Notes: generated by a model from the letters alone, not told the origin. Shown: positions 11,101 through 21,826, counted from the stretch's first letter. The stretch is 64,000 nucleotides of DNA from an uncultured Psychroserpens sp. (GCF_947500255.1 NZ_CANMRL010000008.1:1-64000), one strand, 5' to 3'. Numbers and translations are program-made.

Positions 11101-12481
11101 CTTCAATTAATTTTGGTTGGAATGCTTGAATACCAAGTCTGTGTAATGTAGGAGCACGGTTTAGTAATACTGGATGTCCTTTAAGAACATTCTCTAAGAT
11201 ATCCCAAACAACAGGCTCTTTTCTATCTATAATTTTCTTTGCAGATTTTACAGTCTTTACGATACCTCTTTCTATCAGTTTTCTAATGATGAATGGCTTA
11301 TAAAGTTCTGCTGCCATATTTTTAGGCAATCCGCATTCGAATAATTTTAATTCTGGTCCAACAACAATTACCGAACGTGCTGAATAATCTACACGTTTAC
11401 CAAGTAAGTTCTGACGGAAACGTCCTTGCTTACCTTTTAATGAATCGGATAATGATTTTAATGGTCTGTTAGAATCTGTTTTAACTGCAGAAGCTTTACG
11501 TGTATTATCAAATAATGAATCTACCGATTCTTGTAACATACGTTTCTCATTACGTAAGATAACTTCAGGAGCTTTGATTTCAACTAAACGCTTTAAACGG
11601 TTGTTACGGATAATAACACGACGATAAAGGTCATTTAAATCAGATGTTGCAAAACGCCCACCATCTAAAGGCACTAAAGGTCTTAATTCTGGTGGAATGA
11701 TTGGAATAGCCTTCATGATCATCCACTCTGGCTTATTCTCTCTATTGGCATTAGAATCTCTAAACGCTTCGACAACTTGTAAACGTTTTAATGCTTCAGT
11801 TTTACGTTGTTTAGAGGTTTCAGTGTTTGCTTTATGACGCAATTCAAATGATAATTCGTTTAAATCGATTCTTGATAATAACTCGATTAAACATTCAGCT
11901 CCCATTTTAGCAATAAACTTGTTAGGATCTGTATCATCTAGATGTCTGTTTTCTTGTGGAAGAGCTTCCATGATATTAAGGTACTCTTCTTCAGTAAGGA
12001 AATCCATTTTTTGTAATGGTTCTCCTTCGGCATTTTTAGCCTCACCTGGTTGAATTACCACGTATCTTTCGTAGTAGATAATCATATCTAAACGCTTAGA
12101 TGGTAAACCAAGTAAGTATCCAATTTTATTTGGTAACGAACGGAAGTACCAGATATGAGCGACAGGCACAACAAGGTTGATGTGTCCAACGCGATCACGA
12201 CGTACTTTCTTTTCTGTTACTTCAACACCACAACGGTCACAAACAATACCTTTGTAACGTATTCTTTTGTATTTACCACAAGCACATTCAAAATCCTTAA
12301 CAGGACCAAAAATACGCTCACAGAATAAACCATCTCTTTCTGGTTTATGTGTTCGATAATTAATAGTTTCTGGTTTTAAAACCTCACCACGAGATGCTGC
12401 TAAAACAGATTCAGGAGATGCTAAACCAATTGAGATTTTATTAAATCTCTGTACTGTATTCTTATCTTGTCTTCTTGCCAT
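8180..12481 (-). CDS. rpoC: DNA-directed RNA polymerase subunit beta'
   Basis: A 1433-residue catalytic subunit of RNA polymerase, the usual size in Bacteroidota. The N-terminal zinc-binding site is seen as [20 protein letters not shown]. The Mg2+-binding NADFDGDQM motif starts near residue 475 (catalytic Asp at about 477, 479 and 481). The second Cys cluster reads [13 protein letters not shown]. The bridge helix and trigger loop region and the C-terminal domain ([18 protein letters not shown]) are intact. It follows rpoB by 62 bp containing a hairpin and ends at an intrinsic terminator. Confidence 0.99.
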   Translation of the reverse strand: MARRQDKNTVQRFNKISIGLASPESVLAASRGEVLKPETINYRTHKPERDGLFCERIFGPVKDFECACGKYKRIRYKGIVCDRCGVEVTEKKVRRDRVGHINLVVPVAHIWYFRSLPNKIGYLLGLPSKRLDMIIYYERYVVIQPGEAKNAEGEPLQKMDFLTEEEYLNIMEALPQENRHLDDTDPNKFIAKMGAECLIELLSRIDLNELSFELRHKANTETSKQRKTEALKRLQVVEAFRDSNANRENKPEWMIMKAIPIIPPELRPLVPLDGGRFATSDLNDLYRRVIIRNNRLKRLVEIKAPEVILRNEKRMLQESVDSLFDNTRKASAVKTDSNRPLKSLSDSLKGKQGRFRQNLLGKRVDYSARSVIVVGPELKLFECGLPKNMAAELYKPFIIRKLIERGIVKTVKSAKKIIDRKEPVVWDILENVLKGHPVLLNRAPTLHRLGIQAFQPKLIEGKAIQLHPLVCTAFNADFDGDQMAVHLPLGPEAILEAQLLMLASHNILNPANGSPVTVPSQDMVLGLYYMTKHRKTDKDYTVKGEGLTFYSPEEVTIAYNEKKVDLNAGIKVRTKDFNDEGELTTQIIETTVGRVLFNEKVPEAAGYINEVLTKKSLRDIIHGILKVTSVPETAAFLDEIKTLGYKFAFQGGLSFSLGDIIIPAEKQGMIDKANGLVDGIMGNYNMGLITNNERYNQVIDIWTSTNAELTELSMKRIREDQQGFNSVFMMLDSGARGSKEQIRQLTGMRGLMAKPKKSNAGGGEIIENPILSNFKEGLSILEYFISTHGARKGLADTALKTADAGYLTRRLVDVSQDVIIYTEDCGTLRGIEVNPLKKNEEVIETLEARIVGRTSLNDVYDPLTEELLIEAGGHIDDAIAKRIGASALDSIEVRSALTCEAKKGICSKCYGRNLATGKMVQRGEAVGVVAAQSIGEPGTQLTLRTFHVGGIAGNISEENKLTVKFDGIAEIEDLKIVKSTDNDGKEVDVVISRTSELKLVDAKTGITLSTNNIPYGSFIYVKPGDKVKSGDTICQWDPYNGVIISEFAGKVKYENIEQGVTYQVEIDEQTGFQEKVISESRNKKLIPTLHIEDSKGETIRSYNLPVGAHLMIDDGEKIKVGKILVKIPRKSAKAGDITGGLPRVTELFEARNPSNPAVVSEIDGVVSFGKIKRGNREIIIESKLGEIKKYLVKLSNQILVQENDYVKAGMPLSDGSITPNDILNIKGPAAVQQYLVNEVQEVYRLQGVKINDKHFEVVVRQMMRKVKIIDSGDTIFLEDQLVHKSDFIEENDKIFGMKVVEEAGDSENLKAGQILTSRELRDENSILRREDKALVTARDAQPATATPILQGITRASLQTKSFISAASFQETTKVLNEAAVNAKVDDLEGLKENVIVGHRIPAGTGVRKFDNIIVGSKEEFNEMMKAKEEMNYN

Positions 12482-12502
12482 AATATTATGTGGTTACCGT
12501 TT

Positions 12503-12522
12503 GGGCAACTCAAGAGTTGCCC
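12503..12522 (-). promoter_or_regulatory. Hairpin in the rpoB-rpoC gap
   Basis: GGGCAACTC-AA-GAGTTGCCC is a perfect palindrome 22 nt upstream of the rpoC start codon. There is no T run on the minus strand, so it is not a terminator. It could be an RNA-processing or stabilising element. Confidence 0.6.
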
Positions 12523-12543
12523 TCACTAGCAAAATTTTTCAAA

Positions 12544-15500
12544 TTATTCTTCTAATCTAATATCTAATCCTAATCCTTTCAATTCGTGCATAAGTACGTT
12601 GAAAGATTCAGGTAGTCCTGGTTCTGGCATTGGCTCTCCTTTTACGATAGCTTCGTAAGTTTTAGCTCTACCAATAACATCATCAGATTTTACTGTTAAG
12701 ATTTCACGTAAAGTACTTGATGCTCCATAAGCTTCAAGTGCCCAAACCTCCATCTCACCAAAACGCTGACCACCAAACTGTGCTTTACCACCTAATGGTT
12801 GTTGTGTAATTAATGAGTAAGGTCCAATAGAACGTGCGTGCATCTTATCGTCAATCATGTGACCTAGTTTAATCATATAAATCACACCTACTGTTGCTGG
12901 TTGATCGAAACGATCTCCTGTTCCACCATCATATAAGTATGTATGACCAAATCTTGGTACACCGGCTTCGTCTGTAAAGCCATTGATCTGATCTAGAGTT
13001 GCACCATCAAAAATTGGCGTCGCATATGTACGTCCTAATTTTTGTCCTGCCCAACCTAAAACAGTTTCATAAATCTGTCCGATGTTCATACGCGATGGTA
13101 CACCTAACGGATTTAATACGATATCAACAGGTGTTCCATCCTCTAAGAACGGCATATCTTCTTGACGAACAATACGAGCAACAATACCTTTGTTACCGTG
13201 ACGTCCTGCCATTTTATCACCAACTTTTAATTTACGTTTCTTAGCAACATAAACCTTAGCTAATTTGATAATACCTGCTGGTAATTCATCACCTACAGAA
13301 ATTGTAAACTTCTCACGACGCAATGATCCTTGAAGGTCATTTTCCTTAATCTTATAGTTGTGAATTAAATCTGCAACTAAGGTGTTTAAGTGGTCATCAG
13401 TTGTCCAAGTTCCTGAAGTTAAATGCGTATAATCGTCAACAGCATTTAACATCTTAAGTGTATATTTCTTCCCTTTAGGAATAATTTCTTCACCTAAGTC
13501 ATTATAGATACCTTGAGCAGTTTTACCATTTACAAGAGCGAATAGTTTTTCAACTAAAACAGCTTGTAAATCATCGAACTTCTTATAGTAGATATTTTCT
13601 AATGCTTCAATATCTTCTTTATCTTTTGCTCTCTTACGTTTATCTTTGATGGCTCTTGAGAATAATTTCTTCTCAATAACAACACCGTGTAATGAAGGAG
13701 ATGCTTTTAAAGATGCATCTTTTACATCACCAGCTTTATCACCAAAAATAGCACGTAATAATTTTTCTTCTGGTGTAGGATCAGATTCACCTTTTGGAGT
13801 AATCTTACCAATAAGAATATCACCTGGCTTAATCTCTGCACCAATTCTAATCATACCATTTTCATCAAGGTCTTTTGTTGCCTCTTCAGAAACGTTAGGA
13901 ATATCATTAGTCAATTCTTCGTTACCTAATTTGGTATCTCTAACTTCTAATGAATACTCATCAATATGAATAGATGTAAATATATCGTCACGAACAACTT
14001 TTTCTGAGATTACGATTGCATCCTCAAAGTTATAACCTTTCCATGGCATAAAGGCCACTTTCATGTTACGACCTAGAGCTAATTCTCCATTTTCGGTAGC
14101 ATAACCTTGACAAAGTACCTGTCCTTTTTTAACTTTATCACCTTTCTCAACGATAGGCTTTAAGTTAATAGAAGTTCCTTGGTTTGTTTTTCTAAATTTC
14201 ACTAGTGGATACGTTTTAGTATCACTATCAAAACTTACCATTGCTTCCTCATCGGTACGTTCGTACTTAATTGTAATTTCATTAGCATCAACATACTCAA
14301 CAACTCCATTTCCTTCAGCATTAATTAATACTCTAGAATCTGAAGCCACTTGACGCTCAAGACCTGTTCCAACGATAGGCGCTTGAGGGCGTAATAAAGG
14401 TACAGCTTGACGCATCATGTTAGACCCCATCAATGCACGGTTGGCATCATCATGCTCTAAGAACGGAATCAACGATGCCGAAATAGATGCAATCTGGTTA
14501 GGAGCAACATCAGTATAATGAACGTTAGCAGGATCTATTACTGGGAAATCACCTTCTTGACGTGCAATAATTTTATCTTCAAGAATTTTTCCATTATCAT
14601 CAACACTAATATTCGCTTGAGCGATTAACATGTCTTCCTCTTCCTCTGCACTTAAATACGTAGGCGCATTCTTGATATCTACAACACCACCATCAGCTTT
14701 TCTATAAGGTGTTTCAATGAATCCCATTGAGTTTACCTTAGCGTATACAGATAGAGATGAAATTAATCCAATATTTGGTCCTTCAGGAGTTTCAATTGGA
14801 CATAATCTTCCGTAGTGAGTATAGTGAACATCTCGAACCTCGAAACCTGCTCTTTCTCTAGATAAACCTCCAGGTCCTAAAGCTGATAAACGACGTTTGT
14901 GTGTAATCTCTGCTAATGGATTAGTTTGATCCATAAACTGAGACAACTGGTTTGTTCCGAAGAATGAATTAATAACAGACGATAAGGTCTTAGCATTAAT
15001 CAAATCAATCGGCGTAAATACTTCGTTGTCACGAACATTCATACGTTCACGAATAGTACGAGCCATACGTGCCAAACCAACACCAAATTGAGAAGATAAC
15101 TGTTCACCTACAGTACGTACACGACGGTTAGATAAGTGATCAATATCATCAATCTCTGCTTTAGAGTTGATTAACTCAATTAAGTATTTAATGATGGTAA
15201 TGATATCTTCTTTAGTAAGCACTTGCTTATCCATTCCAATATCCAAACCTAATTTTTTGTTCATTCTGTAACGACCTACTTCACCTAAAGAGTAACGTTG
15301 GTCAGAGAAGAATAATTTGTCAATTATACCACGTGCTGTTTCCTCATCTGGCGGCTCAGCATTACGTAATTGACGGTAGATATGTTCAACAGCTTCTTTC
15401 TCAGAGTTTGTTGGATCTTTTTGTAATGTATTGTGAATAATTGCGTAATCTCCTTGTTGAGATGTTTCTTTGTGTAACAAAATAGTTTTTACACCAGCTT

Positions 15501-16356
15501 CAAGGATTTCTTCAATATTATCTTTGTCTATAACTGTATCACGATCTAAAACAATTTCGTTACGTTCGATAGATACAACTTCTCCTGTATCTTCATCAAC
15601 GAAATCTTCATGCCATGTATTCAATACACGAGCGGCAAGTTTACGATCGATTACTTTTTTAAGTCCAGATTTTGATACTTTAACCTCTTCGGCAAGATCA
15701 AAAATCTCAAGAATATCTTTATCACGCTCAAAACCGATAGCTCTAAAAAGCGTAGTAACAGGTAACTTTTTCTTTCTGTCAATGTAAGCATACATTACCT
15801 GATTGATATCTGTAGCGAATTCTATCCAAGATCCTTTAAAAGGAATAACTCTTGCTGAGTATAATTTAGTACCATTTGCGTGAAATGATTGACTAAAGAA
15901 TACACCAGGAGATCTGTGTAATTGAGAAACAACTACACGTTCTGCACCATTGATACAGAAAGTTCCGCTTGGAGTCATGTAAGGGATTGTTCCTAAATAT
16001 ACATCTTGAACAATCGTCTCAAAGTCTTCATGTTCTGGATCTGTACAGTACAGTTTTAAACGCGCTTTTAATGGCACACTGTATGTAAGTCCTCTTTCGA
16101 TACATTCTTCAATTGTATATCTAGGTGGATCGATAAAATAATCCAAGAACTCTAGTACGAATTGATTACGAGTATCTGTAATTGGAAAGTTTTCCATGAA
16201 GGTATTGTACAGTCCTTCATTTCCTCTTTCTTCTGATTTTGTCTCTAACTGGAAAAAATCCTGGAAGGATTTGATTTGAATATCCAAGAAATCTGGATAT
16301 TCAGTTCTGTTTACTATGGAAGAGAAATTTAATCTTTCAGCTGTATTTGCTAACAT
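12544..16356 (-). CDS. rpoB: DNA-directed RNA polymerase subunit beta
   Basis: A 1270-residue beta subunit. The rifampicin-binding region ([32 protein letters not shown], in two overlapping parts) keeps the Asp, His and Ser residues of sensitive enzymes. A wild-type, rifampicin-susceptible site is therefore predicted. Other family signatures are [35 protein letters not shown] and the C-terminal [12 protein letters not shown]. The protein starts [11 protein letters not shown]. It sits between rplL, from which a strong hairpin separates it, and rpoC. Confidence 0.99.
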   Translation of the reverse strand: MLANTAERLNFSSIVNRTEYPDFLDIQIKSFQDFFQLETKSEERGNEGLYNTFMENFPITDTRNQFVLEFLDYFIDPPRYTIEECIERGLTYSVPLKARLKLYCTDPEHEDFETIVQDVYLGTIPYMTPSGTFCINGAERVVVSQLHRSPGVFFSQSFHANGTKLYSARVIPFKGSWIEFATDINQVMYAYIDRKKKLPVTTLFRAIGFERDKDILEIFDLAEEVKVSKSGLKKVIDRKLAARVLNTWHEDFVDEDTGEVVSIERNEIVLDRDTVIDKDNIEEILEAGVKTILLHKETSQQGDYAIIHNTLQKDPTNSEKEAVEHIYRQLRNAEPPDEETARGIIDKLFFSDQRYSLGEVGRYRMNKKLGLDIGMDKQVLTKEDIITIIKYLIELINSKAEIDDIDHLSNRRVRTVGEQLSSQFGVGLARMARTIRERMNVRDNEVFTPIDLINAKTLSSVINSFFGTNQLSQFMDQTNPLAEITHKRRLSALGPGGLSRERAGFEVRDVHYTHYGRLCPIETPEGPNIGLISSLSVYAKVNSMGFIETPYRKADGGVVDIKNAPTYLSAEEEEDMLIAQANISVDDNGKILEDKIIARQEGDFPVIDPANVHYTDVAPNQIASISASLIPFLEHDDANRALMGSNMMRQAVPLLRPQAPIVGTGLERQVASDSRVLINAEGNGVVEYVDANEITIKYERTDEEAMVSFDSDTKTYPLVKFRKTNQGTSINLKPIVEKGDKVKKGQVLCQGYATENGELALGRNMKVAFMPWKGYNFEDAIVISEKVVRDDIFTSIHIDEYSLEVRDTKLGNEELTNDIPNVSEEATKDLDENGMIRIGAEIKPGDILIGKITPKGESDPTPEEKLLRAIFGDKAGDVKDASLKASPSLHGVVIEKKLFSRAIKDKRKRAKDKEDIEALENIYYKKFDDLQAVLVEKLFALVNGKTAQGIYNDLGEEIIPKGKKYTLKMLNAVDDYTHLTSGTWTTDDHLNTLVADLIHNYKIKENDLQGSLRREKFTISVGDELPAGIIKLAKVYVAKKRKLKVGDKMAGRHGNKGIVARIVRQEDMPFLEDGTPVDIVLNPLGVPSRMNIGQIYETVLGWAGQKLGRTYATPIFDGATLDQINGFTDEAGVPRFGHTYLYDGGTGDRFDQPATVGVIYMIKLGHMIDDKMHARSIGPYSLITQQPLGGKAQFGGQRFGEMEVWALEAYGASSTLREILTVKSDDVIGRAKTYEAIVKGEPMPEPGLPESFNVLMHELKGLGLDIRLEE

Positions 16357-16421
16357 CGATGAACGAGATTTTGATTAAAAAAATAACTAGTTTATTTGTG
16401 CACCTTTTTTATACACAAAAG

Positions 16422-16459
16422 GGTTTAGGTCATTCCGAGTGTTTCGGAAGACCTAAACC
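16422..16459 (-). promoter_or_regulatory. Large hairpin between rplL and rpoB
   Basis: GGTTTAGGTC pairs with GACCTAAACC over 10 bp. After one bulged base, TTCCGA pairs with TCGGAA around a GTGTT loop. On the minus strand it is followed only by a short CTTTTG. It looks like a partial attenuator or an RNA-cleavage site setting the ratio of L12 to RNA polymerase. E. coli has an attenuator and RNase III site at the same junction; function here is inferred. Confidence 0.7.
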
Positions 16460-16481
16460 ATAATTTGTAGGTTTGTTAAGC

Positions 16482-16859
16482 TTACTTAAGCTCAACCTCT
16501 GCTCCTGCTTCCTCTAATTGAGATTTTAGAGCTTCAGCTTCGTCTTTAGCAACACCTTCTTTGATAGCACTTGGTGCTTCGTCTACTAAACCTTTAGCTT
16601 CTTTTAATCCTAAACCAGTTAATTCTTTAACTAATTTTACAACAGCTAATTTAGAACCACCTGCTGCTTTAAGGATTACGTCGAATTCTGATTTTTCTTC
16701 AGCTGCGTCTCCACCTGCTGCTGCTCCACCTGCTGCTACTGCTACTGCTGCTGCTGCTGGTTCGATACCATATTCGTCTTTTAATATTGTAGCTAATTCA
16801 TTAACTTCTTTTACTGTTAAATTAACTAATTGTTCTGCGAAATCTTTTAAATCTGCCAT
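16482..16859 (-). CDS. rplL: 50S ribosomal protein L7/L12
   Basis: A 125-residue stalk protein. The N-terminal dimerisation helix region is joined by a flexible Ala/Gly-rich hinge ([19 protein letters not shown]) to the C-terminal factor-binding domain ([29 protein letters not shown]). It recruits translation factors such as EF-Tu and EF-G to the ribosome. It follows rplJ by 59 bp, in the same transcript as its binding partner L10. The start codon has no Shine-Dalgarno, as usual in this phylum. Confidence 0.99.
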   Translation of the reverse strand: MADLKDFAEQLVNLTVKEVNELATILKDEYGIEPAAAAVAVAAGGAAAGGDAAEEKSEFDVILKAAGGSKLAVVKLVKELTGLGLKEAKGLVDEAPSAIKEGVAKDEAEALKSQLEEAGAEVELK

Positions 16860-16918
16860 TTCTATCGTTTTTAATAATTTTAATAAAATATAATTTGTTT
16901 AAGTGCGTACTTATTTGA

Positions 16919-17440
16919 TTATCCTTCTTTTTCGGATAATGTTTTGATGATACCTGCTAATGTTCCACCACCTGATTTAAGTGCTGAAATAACATTCTTA
17001 GCTGGTGATTGTAATAATGTCACAATCTCTCCAATCAATTCTTCTTTAGACTTGATATCAACTAACATGTCTAATTGATCGTCTCCTAAGTAAATTGCTT
17101 CTTCAATAAAAGCTCCTTTAAGCAAAGGCTTTTCAGATTTTTTACGGAAGGCTTTAATTACTTTAGCTGGAGCATTACCAGTTTCAGAATACATTACAGA
17201 GGTATTACCTTTTAAAACTGTTGGAAGGTCTCCGAAATCTCTTTCAGAAGCTTCCATAGCTTTAGTTAATAATGTATTTTTTACTACATTTAATTTTACA
17301 TCTGCTTTGAAACAAGCGCGACGTAAATCTGAAGTGCTACCTGCATTTAATCCAGAGATATCTGTTAAATAGATATTTGTATTATCTGCTAACTGTGCAG
17401 TTAACTCTTCAATTACTTGTGATTTTTCTTCTCTTGTCAT
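16919..17440 (-). CDS. rplJ: 50S ribosomal protein L10
   Basis: A 173-residue protein that anchors L7/L12 dimers to the 50S stalk base. Family features are the N-terminal MTREEKSQVIEELT, the rRNA-binding NTLLTKAM segment, LKGNTSVMYSE, and the C-terminal helix NVISALKSGGGTLAGIIKTLSEKE that binds L12. It lies 20 bp downstream of rplA. In many bacteria L10-L12 represses its own mRNA. No obvious leader structure is visible in the short gap here. Confidence 0.98.
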   Translation of the reverse strand: MTREEKSQVIEELTAQLADNTNIYLTDISGLNAGSTSDLRRACFKADVKLNVVKNTLLTKAMEASERDFGDLPTVLKGNTSVMYSETGNAPAKVIKAFRKKSEKPLLKGAFIEEAIYLGDDQLDMLVDIKSKEELIGEIVTLLQSPAKNVISALKSGGGTLAGIIKTLSEKEG

Positions 17441-17460
17441 AATATTAAAGATTTAACTAC

Positions 17461-18147
17461 TTATGCGAATTTTACGTCAATCGCAATACTTGGGCTCATT
17501 GTACTAGATATAAATACACTTTTCATGTAAACACCCTTTGCAGCAGTTGGTTTCAGTTTGTTTAAAGTCGTTAACAATTCCATTGCGTTGTCCTTAATTT
17601 TATCAGCACTAAATGATGCTTTTCCAATTGGAGCGTGTACAATTCCTGTCTTGTCTACTTTAAAATCGATCTTACCAGCTTTAACTTCAGATACTGCTTT
17701 TGCAACATCCATTGTTACTGTTCCTGTTTTTGGATTTGGCATTAAACCTCTTGGACCTAATACTCTACCTAATGGACCTAGTTTACCCATAATAGCTGGC
17801 ATAGTAACGATAACGTCAACATCTGTCCAACCACCTTTGATTTTTTCTAGGTATTCATCTAATCCTACGTAATCAGCACCTGCAGCTTTAGCTTCCTCTT
17901 CTTTATCTGGAGTTACTAATGCTAGTACCTTCATGTCTTTACCTGTTCCGTGAGGAAGAGATACAACCCCTCTTACCATTTGATTAGCTTTACGAGGATC
18001 AACTCCAAGTCTAACCGCTAAATCAACAGAGGCATCAAACTTTGTATACGTAATTTCTTTTAATAGTGCTGAAGCTTCTTCAAGAGAATATAATTTATTC
18101 TTCTCTACTTTAGCTCTTGCTTCTTTTTGTTTTTTTGTCATTGCCAT
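17461..18147 (-). CDS. rplA: 50S ribosomal protein L1
   Basis: A 228-residue protein of the L1 stalk, which helps release deacylated tRNA. Signatures include [37 protein letters not shown] and [20 protein letters not shown] start at MAMTKKQKE (18147) is used; the Met two codons on is also possible. It is 12 bp downstream of rplK, the standard L11-L1 pair, where L1 commonly represses translation of both. Confidence 0.98.
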   Translation of the reverse strand: MAMTKKQKEARAKVEKNKLYSLEEASALLKEITYTKFDASVDLAVRLGVDPRKANQMVRGVVSLPHGTGKDMKVLALVTPDKEEEAKAAGADYVGLDEYLEKIKGGWTDVDVIVTMPAIMGKLGPLGRVLGPRGLMPNPKTGTVTMDVAKAVSEVKAGKIDFKVDKTGIVHAPIGKASFSADKIKDNAMELLTTLNKLKPTAAKGVYMKSVFISSTMSPSIAIDVKFA

Positions 18148-18159
18148 TTCAAAACGTTT

Positions 18160-18600
18160 TTAGTTAGGAGCTTCTCCGCCTCTAACAGTGATACCCATTG
18201 ATCTTGCAGTTCCTGCAACCATCTTCATTGCAGAGTTTACGCTAAATGCATTTAAATCTTGCATTTTGTCTTCTGCGATAGCTTTCACTTGATCCCAAGT
18301 TACTTTTGCTACTTTTTTTCTGTTCGGTTCACCAGATCCTTTTTTTACTTTGGCCGCTTCCAATAATTGTACCGCAGCTGGAGGAGTTTTAATAACAAAG
18401 TCGAAAGACTTGTCTTTGTAAACAGATATTACAACTGGAAGAACTTTACCAGGTTTATCCTGAGTTCTAGCGTTGAATTGCTTACAAAATTCCATGATAT
18501 TAACTCCAGCAGCTCCTAAAGCGGGTCCAACCGGTGGCGATGGATTCGCAGCACCTCCCCGAACTTGTAATTTAACTACTTTACCTAATTCTTTTGCCAT
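18160..18600 (-). CDS. rplK: 50S ribosomal protein L11
   Basis: A 146-residue GTPase-centre protein. The N-terminal region contains [21 protein letters not shown], including the Pro residues linked to thiopeptide binding and stringent signalling in other species. The C-terminal rRNA-binding domain ends [16 protein letters not shown]. It is separated from nusG by 73 bp and is followed at once by rplA. Confidence 0.99.
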   Translation of the reverse strand: MAKELGKVVKLQVRGGAANPSPPVGPALGAAGVNIMEFCKQFNARTQDKPGKVLPVVISVYKDKSFDFVIKTPPAAVQLLEAAKVKKGSGEPNRKKVAKVTWDQVKAIAEDKMQDLNAFSVNSAMKMVAGTARSMGITVRGGEAPN

Positions 18601-18673
18601 TTTAAAAATTTTAGTTTTGCATATCTTTCATGTGGAAGCAAAAAAGACATACTATCTATATTTGTAACAATTA

Positions 18674-19231
18674 TTATACTTTTTCAACTTGCATATAACT
18701 TAATTCTAATGGTGTTTTTCTTCCGAAAATCTTAACCATAACTTCAAGTTTACGCTTTTCTTCATTTATCTTTTCGATTGTACCATCAAATCCATTGAAT
18801 GGTCCATCTATAACTTTTACTGTTTCTCCAAGTGTGTAAGGTATAGCAACATTTGCATCGGCATCTACAGCTAATTCATCTACTTTACCTAACATTCTGT
18901 TTACCTCAGATTGTCTTAATGGTACTGGATCTCCTCCTTTAGTTTCTCCTAAAAATCCAATTACATTTGTAATAGATTTAATAATATGAGGAATCTCACC
19001 ACTTAAATTTGCCTGAATCATAATATATCCAGGAAAATAAACACGTTCTTTATTTATTTTCTTTCCGTTACGAATCTGGATAACTTTTTCTGTTGGAACG
19101 AGTACTTGATCTACATAATCTTCTAAACCTAATCTAGAAATTTCATTCTCGATATAGGTTTTGATTTTGTTTTCTTGACCACTTACGGCTCTAACAACGT
19201 ACCACTTTTTATTTGTATTAGTTTCAGACAT
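18674..19231 (-). CDS. nusG: Transcription termination/antitermination factor NusG
   Basis: A 185-residue protein. The NGN domain begins KWYVVRAVSGQENKIKTYI and continues with FPGYIMIQANL; a C-terminal KOW domain reads GETVKVIDGPFNGFDGTIEKIN. NusG binds RNA polymerase and couples transcription to translation or Rho. Placed between secE (17 bp upstream) and rplK, the standard order. Confidence 0.99.
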   Translation of the reverse strand: MSETNTNKKWYVVRAVSGQENKIKTYIENEISRLGLEDYVDQVLVPTEKVIQIRNGKKINKERVYFPGYIMIQANLSGEIPHIIKSITNVIGFLGETKGGDPVPLRQSEVNRMLGKVDELAVDADANVAIPYTLGETVKVIDGPFNGFDGTIEKINEEKRKLEVMVKIFGRKTPLELSYMQVEKV

Positions 19232-19248
19232 TCTCTGTGTTGTTTTAG

Positions 19249-19440
19249 TTATATTAAATCAAAGTAAGCCTTAATTACTTTACTAAAAACAGTATCAACT
19301 CCCCAAATAGCTAATGAGAATATGATTGAAAATACAGCCACTAAAACGGTTAAGCTTTGCCCTTCTGCCAATGTTGGCCAAGACACATTATTCTTTAACT
19401 CGTCAAAAGATTCTTTTATATAATTTACAATTCCTGCCAT
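19249..19440 (-). CDS. secE: Preprotein translocase subunit SecE
   Basis: A 63-residue single-span SecE, the small clamp subunit of the SecYEG channel. It starts MAGIVNYIKESFDELKNNVSWPT and has one membrane segment (LTVLVAVFSIIFSLAIWGVD). A longer reading from 19512 would translate through the tRNA-Trp gene, so the ATG at 19440 is the start. It lies 14 nt after tRNA-Trp and 17 bp before nusG. Confidence 0.97.
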   Translation of the reverse strand: MAGIVNYIKESFDELKNNVSWPTLAEGQSLTVLVAVFSIIFSLAIWGVDTVFSKVIKAYFDLI

Positions 19441-19454
19441 TTGTTTTGTATTTG

Positions 19455-19527
19455 CACGGGTTGAGAGACTCGAACTCCCGACACCTGGTTTTGGAGACCA
19501 GTGCTCTACCAACTGAGCTAAACCCGT
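19455..19527 (-). tRNA. tRNA-Trp (CCA anticodon)
   Basis: A 73-nt cloverleaf. The acceptor stem is ACGGGTT/AACCCGT, the anticodon loop CTCCAAA, and the T arm contains GTTCGAG. Discriminator G; the 3' CCA is not encoded. It lies between tuf and secE in the same transcript. Confidence 0.96.
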
Positions 19528-19538
19528 AAATATAAATC

Positions 19539-19566
19539 AAGGCGTTCCGACAAATCGGAACACCTT
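19539..19566 (-). terminator. Hairpin after tuf (weak terminator or processing site)
   Basis: AAGG-C-GTTCCGA pairs with TCGGAAC-A-CCTT with one mismatch, loop CAAA. Only a broken T-rich tract follows on the minus strand, so read-through into tRNA-Trp and secE is likely. Confidence 0.55.
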
Positions 19567-19590
19567 AATTAATATTTATTTAATAAATAT

Positions 19591-20778
19591 TTAGTCTAAA
19601 ATTTCAGTAACCTGTCCAGCACCTACTGTTCTACCACCTTCACGAATTGCGAAACGTAAACCAACGTTCATTGCAATTGGTTGAATTAATTCAACTTTAA
19701 TAGTAAGGTTATCTCCAGGCATTACCATTTCAACTCCATCAGGAAGCGCAATGTTTCCAGTAACATCAGTTGTACGTACGTAGAACTGTGGACGGTAGTT
19801 ATTATGGAATGGAGTGTGACGTCCACCTTCTTCTTTCTTAAGGATATAAACCTCAGCTTTGAAGTTTTTGTGTGGAGTTACAGATCCTGGCTTAGTAATT
19901 ACCATACCTCTAGAGATTTGAGTTTTCTCAATACCTCTTAATAAGATACCAGCGTTATCTCCAGCTTCTCCTCTATCAAGGATTTGACGGAACATCTCGA
20001 TACCTGTAATGGTTGAATTTAATTTCTCAGCACCCATACCAATAATCTCAACTGGATCACCCGTATTAGCAACACCAGTTTCGATACGACCTGTAGCAAC
20101 AGTTCCACGACCAGTAATTGAGAATACATCTTCAATTGGCATTAAGAAAGGCTTGTCCATATCACGCACTGGCTCTTCAATCCAAGCATCAACAGCTTCC
20201 ATTAATTCCATTACTGTATCTACCCATTTTTGCTCACCGTTAAGTGCACCTAAAGCAGAACCAGCAATTACAGGACCATTATCTCCATCATACTCATAGA
20301 AAGATAATAAATCTCTGATTTCCATTTCTACTAATTCTAATAACTCATCATCATCAACCATATCCACTTTATTCATGAATACAACGATACGTGGAATACC
20401 TACCTGACGTCCTAAAAGGATGTGCTCACGAGTTTGTGGCATTGGACCATCTGTAGCAGCTACAACTAATATTGCACCATCCATTTGAGCAGCACCAGTA
20501 ACCATGTTCTTTACGTAATCGGCGTGACCTGGACAGTCAACGTGAGCGTAATGACGATTAGCTGTTGCATATTCAACGTGTGATGTATTAATTGTAATAC
20601 CTCTTTCTTTCTCCTCTGGAGCGTTATCAATTTGATCGAAATCTTTTGCTTCAGATAAACCTGCATCAGCTAATACTTTAGTAATAGCAGCAGTTAAAGT
20701 TGTTTTACCGTGATCTACGTGTCCAATTGTACCTATATTAAGGTGTGGTTTTGAACGATCGAAAGTTGCCTTTGCCAT
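19591..20778 (-). CDS. tuf: Elongation factor Tu
   Basis: A 395-residue GTPase that delivers aminoacyl-tRNA to the ribosome. Motifs are [10 protein letters not shown] (P-loop), the switch I region around [21 protein letters not shown] and NKVDMVDD. Domain 2 starts near [23 protein letters not shown]; domain 3 ends [13 protein letters not shown]. It is embedded in a tRNA cluster, with tRNA-Thr upstream and tRNA-Trp downstream, all on the same strand. Processing of the tRNAs should free the tuf mRNA. Confidence 0.99.
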   Translation of the reverse strand: MAKATFDRSKPHLNIGTIGHVDHGKTTLTAAITKVLADAGLSEAKDFDQIDNAPEEKERGITINTSHVEYATANRHYAHVDCPGHADYVKNMVTGAAQMDGAILVVAATDGPMPQTREHILLGRQVGIPRIVVFMNKVDMVDDDELLELVEMEIRDLLSFYEYDGDNGPVIAGSALGALNGEQKWVDTVMELMEAVDAWIEEPVRDMDKPFLMPIEDVFSITGRGTVATGRIETGVANTGDPVEIIGMGAEKLNSTITGIEMFRQILDRGEAGDNAGILLRGIEKTQISRGMVITKPGSVTPHKNFKAEVYILKKEEGGRHTPFHNNYRPQFYVRTTDVTGNIALPDGVEMVMPGDNLTIKVELIQPIAMNVGLRFAIREGGRTVGAGQVTEILD

Positions 20779-20839
20779 GTTTAATTTATTTAATCTTAAT
20801 TTATATTAGTGTTCAATTTAATTTTCTTTCTAAAAAAAG

Positions 20840-20911
20840 AGCCAATGACGAGATTTGAACTCGTGACCTCTTCCTTACCAAGGAAACGCTCTACCCCTGA
20901 GCTACACCGGC
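20840..20911 (-). tRNA. tRNA-Thr (GGT anticodon)
   Basis: A 72-nt cloverleaf beginning GCCGGTGTAGCTCAG. The anticodon loop is TTGGTAA and the T arm has GAGTTCAAATCTC. The acceptor stem closes with two G-U pairs. Closest tRNA to tuf on the 5' side. Confidence 0.95.
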
Positions 20912-20946
20912 GTAAAGTGTTTACTTCCTCATTTAAACTAAATGAG

Positions 20947-20966
20947 ATTCCTGCCTTCGCAGGAAT
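20947..20966. repeat. REP-like hairpin (ATTCCTGC-CTTC-GCAGGAAT)
   Basis: A perfect 8-bp inverted repeat with a 4-nt loop, between tRNA-Gly and tRNA-Thr(GGT). It resembles the element at 8151-8166. It could be a processing site or a dispersed intergenic palindrome. Confidence 0.6.
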
Positions 20967-20972
20967 TTTTTG

Positions 20973-21045
20973 AGCGAGAGACCGGGTTCGAACCGGCGAC
21001 ATTCAGCTTGGAAGGCTGACGCTCTACCAACTGAGCTACTCTCGC
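20973..21045 (-). tRNA. tRNA-Gly (TCC anticodon)
   Basis: A 73-nt cloverleaf with acceptor stem GCGAGAG/CTCTCGC. The anticodon stem TCAGC/GCTGA encloses loop CTTCCAA, and the T arm has GGTTCGAACC. Confidence 0.96.
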
Positions 21046-21212
21046 ATTTAATAATTGCTTTATCAATTATAAGGTTTCAATATTTCAAAGTCTATTTTTA
21101 GAATCAAGCTTTCTAAAAATAATTTTTATGGATTGGTGAACCAATCCAAAGAACTTTTAAATGTAGTTTCACAAAAGAAAACTTTTGACAACTCCTATTA
21201 AAAAATTCTTTG

Positions 21213-21294
<82 letters not shown>

Positions 21295-21348
21295 AATTTT
21301 AAAGAACTTTTGCTAAAATTAACACCTGTTATTTTTAGACTTTTTTAG

Positions 21349-21422
21349 AGCCGATGGAGGGACTCGAACCCACGACCTGCTGATTACAAATCAGCTGCTC
21401 TAGCCAGCTGAGCTACATCGGC
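21349..21422 (-). tRNA. tRNA-Thr (TGT anticodon)
   Basis: A 74-nt cloverleaf starting GCCGATGTAGCTCAG. Anticodon stem GCTGA/TCAGC with loop TTTGTAA; T arm GGGTTCGAGTCCC. First gene of the tRNA-tuf-rpo run. Confidence 0.96.
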
Positions 21423-21444
21423 TTTTCTATAACTTTTTCGCTAT

Positions 21445-21471
21445 AAAAAAAGCCCGCTATTTCTAACGGAC
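21445..21471 (-). terminator. Intrinsic terminator after hpf
   Basis: On the minus strand GTCCGTTA-GAAA-TAGCGGGC forms an 8-bp stem with G-U pairs, followed by seven T. It separates the xerC-hpf unit from the tRNA cluster. Confidence 0.7.
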
Positions 21472-21523
21472 TGCAAATGTAAAGATTTATTTATTTATTC
21501 AAAACATTTTTTGAAAAATTTTA

Positions 21524-21826
21524 TCAGATATGTGCTCTTAATTTTTCTTTTCGCTTTTTTAACTGTCTTTCTAGAGAGGAAACTGCCATATCTGTTCCTT
21601 CTTCAAATGTTTTGCACTGTTTTTTTACAATAAAACTATCGCCTGGTACTCTAACTCGTGCTTCAAAAACTTTATTCTCCTTATCGCTTGTATTTTCAAC
21701 TTTCAAATACACATCAGATTGTATGACTTTATCATAGAACATATCTAACTTATCCATTCGTTTTTGAATGAAATCAATTAGCTTTCTGTCTGCGGTGAAA
21801 TTTACAGATTGTGTGTTTACCTTCAT
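21524..21826 (-). CDS. hpf: Ribosome hibernation-promoting factor (HPF/RaiA family)
   Basis: A 100-residue short-form factor that binds the 30S decoding region and stabilises idle ribosomes. The family pattern is seen in MKVNTQSVNFTADRKLIDFIQKRMDKL, VYLKVEN, FEARVRVPG and the Lys/Arg-rich C-terminal helix (ERQLKKRKEKLRAH). There is no C-terminal dimerisation domain, so it is not the long HPF form. It lies 27 bp after xerC on the same strand and probably shares its promoter. A terminator follows. Confidence 0.93.
   Translation of the reverse strand: MKVNTQSVNFTADRKLIDFIQKRMDKLDMFYDKVIQSDVYLKVENTSDKENKVFEARVRVPGDSFIVKKQCKTFEEGTDMAVSSLERQLKKRKEKLRAHI

Noticed and set aside
19441-19512. N-terminal extension of secE
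   Set aside because: It would translate part of the tRNA-Trp gene; SecE begins at the ATG at 19440.
20796-21002. Minus-strand frame over the tRNA genes
   Set aside because: It reads through tRNA-Thr and part of tRNA-Gly and has no protein-like character.
21474-21481. TACATTTG box as promoter of the tRNA-tuf operon
   Set aside because: A start from it would fall within the terminator hairpin at 21445-21471, so it is probably chance; the true promoter was not found.
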